From Gammaproteobacteria bacterium (GTDB lineage: Bacteria > Pseudomonadota > Gammaproteobacteria > Burkholderiales > Burkholderiaceae_D): a DNA stretch of 37,297 nt. Numbering within the stretch: position 1 is the first letter of the stretch; each line of letters starts with the position of its first letter. The notes below the pieces were generated by a model that did no database searches, was not told where the DNA came from, and saw nothing but the letters and a program-made list of their open reading frames with translations. The stretch spans positions 1 to 37,297 of the forward strand of contig CAJCIC010000070.1 in NCBI GenBank assembly GCA_903970185.1, read 5' to 3'. The translations under genes were made by a program, and so were the position numbers. Of the stretch, positions 1 through 8,393 are shown piece by piece.

Positions 1-2160
1 TACGAGTTCGGCGAAGACAACGGCACGGTCTTCATTGCCATGGAATTTGTCGAGGGCCGCGAGCTCAAGGACTACTTCGACACCGAGCAGCGTTTCCCGA
101 TTGCCGACATCCGCCGCATCATGGGGGAATTGCTTGACGCCCTTGACTATTCGCACCGCCAGGGCGTGGTCCATCGCGACATCAAGCCGGCCAACATCAT
201 CATCCTCGCCAACGGCACGGTGAAAGTCGCGGACTTCGGCATCGCCCGCCTCGAGTCGTCAACGCTAACCCAGCAAGGCTCGGTGCTGGGCACGCCAAGT
301 TACATGTCGCCCGAGCAGTTCATGGGGCAGACCGTCGATGGCCGCTCCGACATTTTTTCGGCCGGTGTTGTGCTCTATCAGTTCCTGACCGGCGAGCGGC
401 CGTTCACGGGCGCTTTCACGACCATCATGCACAAGGTCCTGAAGGAGAATCCGCCGCTGCCGTCCGAATTGAACGTGCAGGTGCCGCTGATGTTTGACGC
501 CGTGGTCCGCAAGGCGATCGCCAAGCGTCCCGAAGATCGCTACCAGACCGCCAGGGAATTCCGTGATGCGATCATGGCGGCGGGAACGGCAGGCTCAAGC
601 GATGCCACGGTCGTCAACACGCGTTCGTCGCAGACCACCCTCGTCAACCCGGGCTTTGCCGATGCGCAAGCCGGCTTCAAGATCGCTCCGGTCCCGCCGG
701 CACCGCCAGTGCCACCGGTGCCGCCCGGATTGCCCGGGGTTTCGGCGGGCGCGGGCAAGCCTTCGAACAACGCCATGATCATCGGCGCTGCGGTGATCGT
801 GCTGCTGGTTGTCCTTGGCATTGGCTATGTCGTCTTTAACCGCAACGCTGGCCAGCCGGGCGCCCAGGGCGCATCGGTGGCAAGCAACGGCGCGGCGCCG
901 CAGGCGCTCCCTGCTGCACCTGCTGCGGCGCCGGTGGCTGCCAGCCTGCCACCACCGCCCGCGCTACCCAGTGATAACGGCACGGCAGTGATGAGCGCGC
1001 TTGGCATTGCCGATCCGTCCGATCAGCGCTATGCCAGCAATCCCGAAGCGCTGCATAACGCCGTGCTCGAAGATGCGCGGCGGCAACTGGTCGAGAAGGC
1101 GGCGGCCCTTTATGTCGAGCAGAATTCGCTCGATCGCAACTACGCCGTGGTGCGTGACAAGCTGCTCGCAAGAAACGGCGAATTCATCAAGGCCGTGCTC
1201 GAAGAACAGCAGCCCGTCGTCGGCCAGGATGGCCTGATGTCGGCGACGCTGCGCGCCACTGTCAACCTGCGCGCGGTGCAAAAGTCGCTCAACCAGATGT
1301 CCACCGACGAGCGCATCGAATTCATCCGCAAGAACGGCGACCCGAAGATTGCCGTGCATATCGCCTCGCGCTCGACAGATAGCGCCCCGGACGGGCCGGC
1401 GACGCCCTCGCCGATCGCAGAAAACCTGCTTGCCGAGCGCATCCGCTCTTTCGGCTTTCGCGTCATCAGCGACGATACTGCGCCCAAGCAGGCCGATTTC
1501 GGCATCGACGGCGAAGTGCGCTTCAAGAAGCTCTCGACCAGGCTTGCCGCCTCCGGACTTGAAATCGACAAGTACGTGCTGACGTCCTGGACCGTCAAGG
1601 CGGTCGATCGTCAAAGCGGCGAGGACATCTACTACAACACCAAGATCCCCGAGAAACAGGCGTGGAATTCCGAGGAGCAGGCGTTAGCTGACGTCGGCCG
1701 GCTGGTCGGCGACGAATTCAACAAGGCATTTTTTCTCGAGTACTTCCATTACCCGACGCAGCAGGTGCGACTGGAGCTCTCGGGTCTGCCACCGCGCGTG
1801 GGCGATGCGCTCCTGACCGAGATCAACGGCCTAAGCTCGGTGCTCTCGGCAACCCAGGTGCCGCAGTCCGGCGGCGCGACGGTGATCGATACCACCCTGT
1901 CAAGTGCTGCCGGCTCGCCAAGCGACGCGGTCCAGGCGGTGATCCTCGTGCCCCTGAATCGCAAGCTCGGCAAGAACTGCCTGTCGGTGTCCAATGTCAG
2001 CGCGGCGTCTGTGCATCTGTCGTTTGATGCCGCCTGCGCCGACGCCGCAACCCTCGCCAGGCTCGAGACGCTGCCGCCTGCCGGGCTGATCGAGGCTGCG
2101 CCGATCAGGCGCGATGAGGTGGTGAAGAATCCGGACGTGCTAAAGCGCATGACGATCTAG
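1..2160 (+). CDS. Membrane Ser/Thr protein kinase (Hanks type), 5'-truncated by window
   Basis: The frame is open from base 1, so the start and the ATP-binding N-lobe lie upstream of the window. About 719 residues are visible. The kinase C-lobe shows the catalytic loop HRDIKPAN (catalytic Asp at nt 178-180), the DFG magnesium motif (nt 232-240) and the activation-segment motif GTPSYMSPEQ. A Pro-rich linker (PVPPAPPVPP, nt ~685-730) leads to one transmembrane segment at nt ~772-837. About 450 residues follow that should be periplasmic. They start with a second Ala/Pro linker and then an alpha/beta region whose pattern (ARRQLVEKAAALYV ... LMSATLRATVNL) faintly recalls FlgT/LPP20-like envelope domains; that resemblance is only an impression. 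From the family, the protein phosphorylates Ser/Thr on cytoplasmic targets in response to an envelope signal. The neighbouring convergent gene encodes a phospho-Thr-binding FHA domain, a plausible partner. The kinase call is firm; the sensor-domain call is not. Confidence 0.93.
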   Translation, partial: YEFGEDNGTVFIAMEFVEGRELKDYFDTEQRFPIADIRRIMGELLDALDYSHRQGVVHRDIKPANIIILANGTVKVADFGIARLESSTLTQQGSVLGTPSYMSPEQFMGQTVDGRSDIFSAGVVLYQFLTGERPFTGAFTTIMHKVLKENPPLPSELNVQVPLMFDAVVRKAIAKRPEDRYQTAREFRDAIMAAGTAGSSDATVVNTRSSQTTLVNPGFADAQAGFKIAPVPPAPPVPPVPPGLPGVSAGAGKPSNNAMIIGAAVIVLLVVLGIGYVVFNRNAGQPGAQGASVASNGAAPQALPAAPAAAPVAASLPPPPALPSDNGTAVMSALGIADPSDQRYASNPEALHNAVLEDARRQLVEKAAALYVEQNSLDRNYAVVRDKLLARNGEFIKAVLEEQQPVVGQDGLMSATLRATVNLRAVQKSLNQMSTDERIEFIRKNGDPKIAVHIASRSTDSAPDGPATPSPIAENLLAERIRSFGFRVISDDTAPKQADFGIDGEVRFKKLSTRLAASGLEIDKYVLTSWTVKAVDRQSGEDIYYNTKIPEKQAWNSEEQALADVGRLVGDEFNKAFFLEYFHYPTQQVRLELSGLPPRVGDALLTEINGLSSVLSATQVPQSGGATVIDTTLSSAAGSPSDAVQAVILVPLNRKLGKNCLSVSNVSAASVHLSFDAACADAATLARLETLPPAGLIEAAPIRRDEVVKNPDVLKRMTI

Positions 2161-2178
2161 GCGGAATCGGATTCCCGG

Positions 2179-2221
2179 CGCGTGACGAGCCGCGTCGAGA
2201 TCAAACGTGGCCGGTCACGCG
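2179..2221. terminator. Hairpin between convergent kinase and cyclase genes (weak terminator candidate)
   Basis: A perfect 8-bp inverted repeat, CGCGTGAC (2179-2186) with GTCACGCG (2214-2221), sits in the 124-bp gap between two convergent stop codons. The loop is 27 nt and there is no T-run on either side. If it terminates transcription it is probably only an mRNA-end stabiliser or a Rho-assisted site. Confidence 0.3.
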
Positions 2222-2284
2222 TCGAACATCGGCGCCCGACGGATCAGTCGCGTGAGCCGAGTTGCCGTTCCATGAACGCTGCGC

Positions 2285-3181
2285 TCACTCCTGGGTGATG
2301 ATGGCGAATTGCAGGGCTTCGCTGCCGGCATCGTCGACCGACTGGCCAAAGCCGATCAGCCCTGCCCCCTGCAGCGGCATCATCTCGTGCCTTAGCACCG
2401 CCTGTTCATTGCCGATCTTCAGGTAGGTGCCGTTGGTGCTCTGGTCAAAGAGCACGAATTTGTCGCGCTGGCGCTCGATGCGCGCGTGCTGGCGTGAGGC
2501 ATGTGTGTCGCGCACGACCAGACCGCAACCGGCTTCGCGCCCCATCACGAGCGGCGGGCTGGACGCGTCAAGCACCATCTCGATGCCCTGCAGGCGCAGT
2601 TTGAGCCGCGTCACCGCAGCGCGTCGGAACTGCGCCGAGGCTTGCACCTTCATCGTCAGTTCGCTGTTTTCCTGCCAGATGACTTCGAAGACCTGGACAT
2701 CGTTGGCCTTGCCCTTGACGGAAAATGCGTCGAGGTCGCGCGTCGAGGCGCGCAACAATTCGGGCAGGGCGTCAACCGTGGCTTGCGTCGTGAAGATCTG
2801 GTTCGCGCGGGCAAGACCTGCCATGCGTGCGGCCGTATTCACCGTATCACCAAAGAGATCGCCATCGACTTCGACCACCGGCCCGAAATGAAATCCGACG
2901 CGAATGGCAAGCTGGATCGAGCCAAGCGGGGGCAATTCGGAAATGCGCTGCTGCATCTCGCTTGCCGCCTGCATGCCGGCCTCGGCTGATGCGAAGGCAC
3001 ACATGACTTCATCGCCGATGGTCTTGATCACCCGCCCACGATAGGACTCGGTGACGCGGCGCATCACCGACAGGCAGCGCTCGACCGCGCGCAGCGCTTC
3101 TGCATCGCCGACGGTCTCGTAGAGTCGGGTGCTACCGGCCACATCTGCGAACAAAAGACACAACTCGGCGGGTGAACTCAT
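2285..3181 (-). CDS. Adenylate cyclase (class III) fused to a C-terminal FHA domain
   Basis: The 298-residue protein carries a class III nucleotidyl cyclase domain at residues ~5-170 and an FHA domain at ~193-290. All catalytic positions can be read: metal-binding Asp13 (FADVAG) and Asp57 (TIGDE), purine-selecting Lys53 and Asp108 (DLFGD), and transition-state Asn115 and Arg119 (NTAAR). The Lys/Asp pair indicates ATP rather than GTP. The FHA half shows GRE (214-216), SRQH (229-232) and NG (250-251), the conserved phospho-threonine-binding set. No signal peptide or membrane span is visible, so the enzyme should be cytosolic. Family knowledge: such proteins make cAMP, and FHA recruits a phosphorylated partner. 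The convergent Ser/Thr kinase next door is the obvious candidate, which is inference. The ATG start at 3181 gives the cyclase domain its usual beginning. Confidence 0.93.
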   Translation of the reverse strand: MSSPAELCLLFADVAGSTRLYETVGDAEALRAVERCLSVMRRVTESYRGRVIKTIGDEVMCAFASAEAGMQAASEMQQRISELPPLGSIQLAIRVGFHFGPVVEVDGDLFGDTVNTAARMAGLARANQIFTTQATVDALPELLRASTRDLDAFSVKGKANDVQVFEVIWQENSELTMKVQASAQFRRAAVTRLKLRLQGIEMVLDASSPPLVMGREAGCGLVVRDTHASRQHARIERQRDKFVLFDQSTNGTYLKIGNEQAVLRHEMMPLQGAGLIGFGQSVDDAGSEALQFAIITQE

Positions 3182-3601
3182 CGGCCGGCGGCAGGTTAGG
3201 GGTGGGACACGTCAAGGACCGTCCCGGTGCACAAGGTGACGGGGCTGCCTTGTGCCCGGGCCAGAGCCTCTTGCACCCGGTTGGTGTGAAGAAGCGAGAG
3301 GATCGCTCTTGCTTCCCGCTTTTGCTTCCATTTGCGACCAAATTTACCACGGAAAGGGCAAGCCTTCAGTGTCGCCCGCGCGCAACCTTGCGGAAATGCC
3401 GACACGGCAGCCAGCGGCGATTTGGGGCAGCTCCGGACCACGACCTTTGGCGCTCGACTTGCCGCTGGATATACTTGAAGCTGGCGCTGGGCCGTGTGCG
3501 GCGCGCCCAGGACAACGACAAATGCCGCGCGATCGTCATGCACGTCGTCCTTCAGACAAAGGACGTGGCAGTCCATGGCGCACTAAAACACAGGAGACTT
3601 C
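3182..3601. other. 420-bp divergent intergenic region without a supported gene
   Basis: The region separates the minus-strand cyclase from the plus-strand cupin gene. Open frames across it on both strands have no recognisable domain, no good ribosome binding site and mutually overlapping composition. It has an A/T-richer patch near 3335-3360 that could hold promoters for either gene. I see no clear -35/-10 pair, repeat or RNA structure. Confidence 0.4.
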
Positions 3602-4003
3602 ATGTTTGCACTTCGCCCACTGATTGCCGCTGGCGCGGCCTTGGCGTTCTTGGCGTTCACTCCGCTTGCTCTCGCGCTCGATCCACCTGCGCAACGGGTC
3701 GAAGGCAAGAGAACCGATTTGACCGGCGCTCCGGGAATGGAAGTGATTACATCGATCACGACCTTCATGCCCGGTGACGCCATCGCCTTGCATATCCACC
3801 ATGGCGTCGAGGCGACCTACATCATCCAGGGCACGATGGTGCAGGTGCCAGGCAAGGACCCGATGATGATCGAGACCGGCGCGCAGGGCCTGAACCTGCG
3901 CGATGTCCTGCACGGTGGCTATACGGTAGTCGGTCCAGGACCGCTGAAGATTTTTGCCGTGCACATCGTCGACAAGGACAAGCCGCTCTACGACACCAAG
4001 TAG
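3602..4003 (+). CDS. Secreted cupin-domain protein
   Basis: A 133-residue protein starting with a Sec signal peptide (residues ~1-25, cleavage probably after ALA), followed by a single small cupin barrel. The metal-binding motif HIHHGVEATYII contains the two histidines and the glutamate expected of cupin motif 1; motif 2 is represented by LRDVLHGG and an H in AVHIVD. The start at 3602 is supported by a ribosome binding site (AGGAG) 6 nt upstream. The enzyme activity of single-domain cupins cannot be read from sequence. This one may be a periplasmic metal-dependent or carbohydrate-binding protein. It stands alone between divergent and convergent neighbours. Confidence 0.85.
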   Translation: MFALRPLIAAGAALAFLAFTPLALALDPPAQRVEGKRTDLTGAPGMEVITSITTFMPGDAIALHIHHGVEATYIIQGTMVQVPGKDPMMIETGAQGLNLRDVLHGGYTVVGPGPLKIFAVHIVDKDKPLYDTK

Positions 4004-4171
4004 GCCGCTTCAAGGCATCGCTGCGCCAAGCCTGTCGCTTTGCGCCGCATGCCGCGGGGCGGGAGAGGTCAGCGCGCGACTTGCTCGCGTCGCGATTTCG
4101 CAGGACGGGCCAAACCGCGATGCGGCGCTAGAGGCAATCTTTGCACGCGCTGGACAAGCGCTCAAGCCGTC

Positions 4172-4414
4172 CTAGTCGGCGCTCGGGCCCGAGATCACCG
4201 TGATCTTTTGCGGATACGAAATCCAGTAGACCTTCAGGGGCTCGACACCGTGGGCGGCGAGATCGTTGATGGCGTTGATTTTCGCGGCGTCAGGCGTGAC
4301 CTGAACGAGGCGCGTGGCGCCAGGTGTTGCCTGCGCGGTTTGCACCGGTGGCAGGGTACTGCAGGCACCCAGGCCAAGTACGGCTGCGGCAAGAAGTAAG
4401 CGAGAGTCGTTCAT
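4172..4414 (-). CDS. Small predicted lipoprotein, 80 aa
   Basis: The chosen ATG at 4414 gives MNDSRLLLAAAVLGLGAC, a lipoprotein signal with lipobox LGAC (Cys18 would be lipidated), preceded by a GGGAG ribosome binding site about 5 nt upstream. The longer open frame reaching 4561 would bury the signal peptide and is less likely. The mature part is about 60 residues, with a motif (VTPDAAKINAINDLAAHGVEPLKV split over ~40-62) I do not recognise. It is divergent from the S41 peptidase gene. Function unknown; probably anchored in the outer membrane. Confidence 0.7.
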   Translation of the reverse strand: MNDSRLLLAAAVLGLGACSTLPPVQTAQATPGATRLVQVTPDAAKINAINDLAAHGVEPLKVYWISYPQKITVISGPSAD

Positions 4415-4566
4415 GAAAGCTCCCAAGGGTCGCGGCATCCGAAGCCCACATGCCGTGATATCGAGTGTAGCCCCCTCGTCCATGAAATCAAGCGCTTTGA
4501 GACTTTTGTCACTCGCCTTTCGCGCTCGTAGTTTTACTCCTTGCGCTGGCGCGCCCAACATCGCCT

Positions 4567-4594
4567 TTGATTAATCGCGGCAGCACGTTAGAGT
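4567..4594 (+). promoter_or_regulatory. Possible sigma-70 promoter for the S41 peptidase gene
   Basis: TTGATT (4567-4572) and TAGAGT (4589-4594) are separated by 16 nt, each matching 4 of 6 consensus bases. They lie 30 nt upstream of the preferred start codon at 4624. The match is weak and position is the main support. Confidence 0.3.
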
Positions 4595-4623
4595 CGCGGC
4601 TTGACTGGGACGGGGTACATGGC

Positions 4624-6312
4624 ATGAGACGAGATGCATTTCGGCGCGCGCTGCGTTTGGCTGGCCTTGCAGCGTCCTGTCTTCTGGCCTCGTGCGGCGG
4701 TGGCGGTGGTGGCTCAAGCACGCCTAGAAGCGCGACGTCGACGACCACCACGACCGCGCTGATTCAGCCCCTAAGCAAGGTGGCTGCGCGCTGCGCCGCG
4801 CCCAGGCCTGCCTCAGCGGTCGATCCGTTGACCGGTGAGCCCTATAACGACCAGCCCGGAAGCCTCGATACCGAGATGAGCTGGATCGCCTCCTATTCGA
4901 ATCTGACTTACCTCTGGTATCCGGATATCACGGCGGTATCGACTGCGCCTTATTACATTGGCGCGACCGTGCCCTACGTCGATCCGAGCAACAACAGCGC
5001 CGGCACCGAGACGGTGACGAGCAACTACCAGGTCGTCGACGCCTACTTCAATACCCAGCGCTCGATGTTATTCACGGCGTCGGGCAAGCCCAAGGACCAG
5101 TTCCACTTCACCTATGTCACGACCGAGTACGATGCCCTGGAAAATAGCGGTAATGTCGCGGCCTTTGGTTTCACCGCGGCGATCCTTGCCGGATCGCCAC
5201 CGCGCAACGTCGTTGTGGCTTACGTCGACCCGGGTTCACCTGCGGCGGCCATAGGCATCACGCGTGGCATGACCTTCCTTGACGTCGATGGCGTCGATGT
5301 CGTCAACGGCTCGGACGTCACGACCCTCAACGATGGCATCTTTACGCCCACGGCCGGGCAGACCTACACCTTCACGCTGGAACAACCAGCAAGTACGCAG
5401 ACCATCAACGTGTCACTGACCGCGCAGGTGCTCGCCGAAGTGCCCGTGCAGGACGTCGGCGTCCTTCCCGCGCCCAATGCAACGGTGGGCTACATGCTCT
5501 TTAACGAACATATCGCCACCGCCGAAGCCGCGCTCATCAATGCGGTGACGACGCTAAGCCAGGCCAACGGTGGCCAGGGCATCACCGATCTCGTGCTCGA
5601 TTTGCGCTACAACGGCGGCGGCTACCTGGATATTGCCAGTGAATTGGCCTCGATGATCTCAAGTTCGGCCACCACCGCTTCTGCGACCTTCGAGGCCGAG
5701 AGCTTCAACAACAAGAATCCGTTCAACTTCACCGCGGCAGAAGACATCACGCCGTTCTGGCAGACGTCGCAGGGATTTTCAGTGCCTGCGGGCGAGCCGC
5801 TGCCGCACCTGAACCTGTCGCGGGTGTTTGTCATCGTAGGCAGCGGCACCTGCTCGGCGAGCGAAGCCGTGATCAACGGCCTGCGTGGCGTGGGTGTGAA
5901 CGTCATCGCTGTTGGAGATACGACCTGTGGCAAGCCCTATGGTTTTTATCCCCAGGACAATTGCAGCACGACCTACTTCACGATCCAGTTTGAAGGCGTC
6001 AACAACGCCGGCTTTGGTGGCTACGCTGATGGCTTCATTCCCGGCGGGACGGGCTCTACGGCCAACAATCTTGCGGGCTGCATGGTTGCAGACGATTTTG
6101 ACCACGCGCTTGGCGATCCCAACGAGATACGCCTTGGAACCGCTTTGTATTATCTGAACCACGGCGCCTGTCCGGCAGCGGGGGTGATCAATCGCGCGAG
6201 GCGCCCCGGCGCGCATACGGTGCAAGACGTCGAGCTGGTGCGGCCAAGGCCGCTTGAGAACGCGATTCTGTTGCACCAGCGGCCAGCGCTCGCAGCGCTG
6301 CTGCAGCGCTAG
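4624..6312 (+). CDS. S41 family peptidase, lipoprotein
   Basis: A 562-residue protein from the ATG at 4624, chosen because it places a lipobox (LASC, Cys24) at the right distance; the frame also contains an upstream start at 4567 that would add 19 residues before it. A Gly6/Thr-rich linker follows the Cys. A PDZ-like segment lies at ~190-265 (NVVVAYVDPGSPAAAIGI), and the S41 tail-protease core at ~285-520: DLRYNGGG (327-333), the nucleophile region SGTCSASEA (407-415; Ser in SASE) and the general-base Lys437 in CGKPYG. These match the Ser-Lys dyad of C-terminal processing peptidases. Predicted role: an envelope-anchored protease acting on periplasmic substrates. Its stop is 6 nt from the convergent ABC exporter stop. 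Confidence 0.88.
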   Translation: MRRDAFRRALRLAGLAASCLLASCGGGGGGSSTPRSATSTTTTTALIQPLSKVAARCAAPRPASAVDPLTGEPYNDQPGSLDTEMSWIASYSNLTYLWYPDITAVSTAPYYIGATVPYVDPSNNSAGTETVTSNYQVVDAYFNTQRSMLFTASGKPKDQFHFTYVTTEYDALENSGNVAAFGFTAAILAGSPPRNVVVAYVDPGSPAAAIGITRGMTFLDVDGVDVVNGSDVTTLNDGIFTPTAGQTYTFTLEQPASTQTINVSLTAQVLAEVPVQDVGVLPAPNATVGYMLFNEHIATAEAALINAVTTLSQANGGQGITDLVLDLRYNGGGYLDIASELASMISSSATTASATFEAESFNNKNPFNFTAAEDITPFWQTSQGFSVPAGEPLPHLNLSRVFVIVGSGTCSASEAVINGLRGVGVNVIAVGDTTCGKPYGFYPQDNCSTTYFTIQFEGVNNAGFGGYADGFIPGGTGSTANNLAGCMVADDFDHALGDPNEIRLGTALYYLNHGACPAAGVINRARRPGAHTVQDVELVRPRPLENAILLHQRPALAALLQR

Positions 6313-6318
6313 CCGAGC

Positions 6319-8184
6319 TCAGGCGGCAACGGAATCCCTGATCTCGTCGAGATCTTCGTCGTCCTCGATGAGGAAACCACCGCTTTGGTGCTGCCAAAGC
6401 CGCGCGTAGAGGCCGCCTTTCGCAAGCAGCGTGCGATGGTCTCCTTCCTCGACGATGCGACCGTGGTCAAGCACGATGAGGCGGTCCATCGCCGCAATCG
6501 TCGAGAGCCGGTGCGCGATGGCAACGACCGTCTTGCCTTCCATCAGGCTTGCAAGGCTGGTCTGGATGGCTGCTTCGACTTCCGAGTCGAGGGCGCTTGT
6601 CGCCTCGTCAAGCAGCAGGATCGGTGCGTCTTTCAACATGACACGGGCAATCGCAATGCGCTGGCGCTGACCGCCGGAGAGCTTCACGCCGCGCTCGCCC
6701 ACGTGCGCATCGTAGCCGGTGCGCCCGCGTGCGTCGGCGAGCGACGTGATGAAGACGTCGGCTTTGGCACCGGCTGCGGCGCGCTTCATGTCGTCATCGG
6801 TGGCTTGCGGGCGACCGTAAAGAATGTTGTCACGCACCGAGCGATGCAAAAGCGACGTGTCCTGGGTCACCATGCCGATGTTGGCACGAAGGCTCTCCTG
6901 CGTGGCGTTGGCGATATTCTGGCCATCGATGAGGATCTGGCCGTCTTGCAGGTCGTAAAAGCGCAAGAGCAGATTGACGAGCGTTGACTTGCCCGCGCCC
7001 GAGCGCCCGACCAGGCCGATTTTTTCGCCGGGTCGAATCTCAAGATTGAAGCCGTCGATGACGCGCTGCTTGCCGCCATAGGCGAAGCTGGCATTTTCAA
7101 AGCGGATCGCGCCAAATGGAACCTCGAGCGGCTTTGCATTGACGGCGTCATTGAGCGTGCGCGTGCGGGCAATGGTGTTGATGCCGTCTTGCACCGTGCC
7201 GACATTCTCAAAGAGCGACGCCATTTCCCACATGACCCAGTGCGAGATGCCGTTTAACCGCAGCGCCATGGCCGTGGCCGCCGCAACCGCCCCGACGCCG
7301 ACCCGGCCCTCGCTCCAAAGCCACAGCGAGACACCGGCGGTGCCTGCGATCAGGACCATGCTAAGCGTATGGTTGGAAATCTCAAAGCCGGTGACAAGGC
7401 GCATCTGGCCCTTTGCGCTTTTCATGAACTCTTCCATCGCCGCCTTGGCATAGCTCGCTTCGCGTTTGCCATGCGAGAAAAGCTTCACGGTGGAAATGTT
7501 GGTGTAGGCGTCGGTGATACGACCGGTCATGATCGATCGGGCATCCGCCTGTGAGCGAGCCACGGCGCCCAGGCGCGGCACGAAATAGCGCATGGCCACG
7601 CCATAGAGCACGACCCACGCGACAAAGGGCAGGAGCAGCCAGCGGTTAAAGCTCGCCGCGACGCCGGCCATGGTAATGAAATAGATCAACACGAAAACCG
7701 CGATGTCGGTCAGCATGAACCAGGTGTCGCGAACGGCAAGCGCGGTTTGCATGACCTTGGCTGCGACCCGTCCTGCGAACTCGTCCTGGAAGAAGTTCAT
7801 GCTTTGGCCAAGCATCAGGCGGTGGAAGTTCCAGCGCAGGCGCATCGGGAAATTGGCGGCCAGGACCTGGTGCTTGATCATCGTCTGCAAGGCGATGGCA
7901 AGCGGGCTTGCCAGCAGGATCGAGGCAAGCACGATGAGGTGGGTGCGCTGCGTGACGAACAACTTCGACGGATCGGTCGCGCTTAACCAGTCGACGACGC
8001 GGCCGAGCATCGAAAACAGCAGGGCTTCGAAGGCACCCAAAAGCGCCGTCAAAAGCGTCATCCACATGAAATGATGCTTGATGCCTTCGGCCGCAACCCA
8101 CAAGAACGCAAAGAAGCCGGTCGGCGGCGTGATGGGTTCATCATCGGGGTACGGCGAGACAAGCGATTCAAACCAGCCAAACAC
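6319..8184 (-). CDS. ABC transporter, fused permease and ATPase (MsbA/multidrug-exporter type)
   Basis: A 621-residue half-transporter. Residues ~30-340 hold an exporter-type membrane domain with about six spans, and ~355-600 hold the nucleotide-binding domain. Visible motifs are Walker A GRSGAGKST (393-401), Q-loop Gln441, signature LSGGQ (502-506), Walker B ILLLDEA (522-528) and switch His558. The start codon is GTG at 8184, preceded by AAGGAAAG about 4 nt upstream, which supports it. The domain order (membrane then ATPase) marks it as an exporter that works as a homodimer or heterodimer. The substrate cannot be told; it is not next to lpxK, so calling it MsbA would be unsafe. An unusual inverted repeat lies just upstream of the ribosome binding site. 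Confidence 0.92.
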   Translation of the reverse strand: MFGWFESLVSPYPDDEPITPPTGFFAFLWVAAEGIKHHFMWMTLLTALLGAFEALLFSMLGRVVDWLSATDPSKLFVTQRTHLIVLASILLASPLAIALQTMIKHQVLAANFPMRLRWNFHRLMLGQSMNFFQDEFAGRVAAKVMQTALAVRDTWFMLTDIAVFVLIYFITMAGVAASFNRWLLLPFVAWVVLYGVAMRYFVPRLGAVARSQADARSIMTGRITDAYTNISTVKLFSHGKREASYAKAAMEEFMKSAKGQMRLVTGFEISNHTLSMVLIAGTAGVSLWLWSEGRVGVGAVAAATAMALRLNGISHWVMWEMASLFENVGTVQDGINTIARTRTLNDAVNAKPLEVPFGAIRFENASFAYGGKQRVIDGFNLEIRPGEKIGLVGRSGAGKSTLVNLLLRFYDLQDGQILIDGQNIANATQESLRANIGMVTQDTSLLHRSVRDNILYGRPQATDDDMKRAAAGAKADVFITSLADARGRTGYDAHVGERGVKLSGGQRQRIAIARVMLKDAPILLLDEATSALDSEVEAAIQTSLASLMEGKTVVAIAHRLSTIAAMDRLIVLDHGRIVEEGDHRTLLAKGGLYARLWQHQSGGFLIEDDEDLDEIRDSVAA

Positions 8185-8196
8185 GGGCTTTCCTTA

Positions 8197-8229
8197 GATA
8201 ATGGCGGCGCCATGACAGATGCCATTATC
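8197..8229. repeat. Perfect 9-bp inverted repeat upstream of the ABC exporter (operator or leader hairpin)
   Basis: GATAATGGC (8197-8205) and GCCATTATC (8221-8229) are perfect reverse complements with a 15-nt spacer. An inner overlapping repeat, ATGGC/GCCAT (8201-8205, 8209-8213), offers an alternative pairing. The element starts 2 nt beyond the exporter's ribosome binding site on the minus strand, so it could be a repressor site or a 5'-UTR hairpin. Confidence 0.5.
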
Positions 8230-8393
8230 CGCCTAGAGCCGCACTTGCGCAGGCGCGCCAACGCCTTTGCAACGGTCCTGGGAATTTCGCAGACGCGATC
8301 TGCAGCGCAGCCAGCCACGCTGCCGAGAATGCAGGAAAGCGCCGTTTGCAGCGGTCGCTCAGCCGGTCTTGTGTTCGCGCTCGAAAGGCTTTC

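Noticed and set aside
964-1614. 216-aa minus-strand frame inside the kinase gene
   Set aside because: Antisense to a clear coding region, with no domain or ribosome binding site.
3196-3576. 126-aa minus-strand frame upstream of the cyclase gene
   Set aside because: No known domain or start signal, and overlapping frames on the other strand are equally open.
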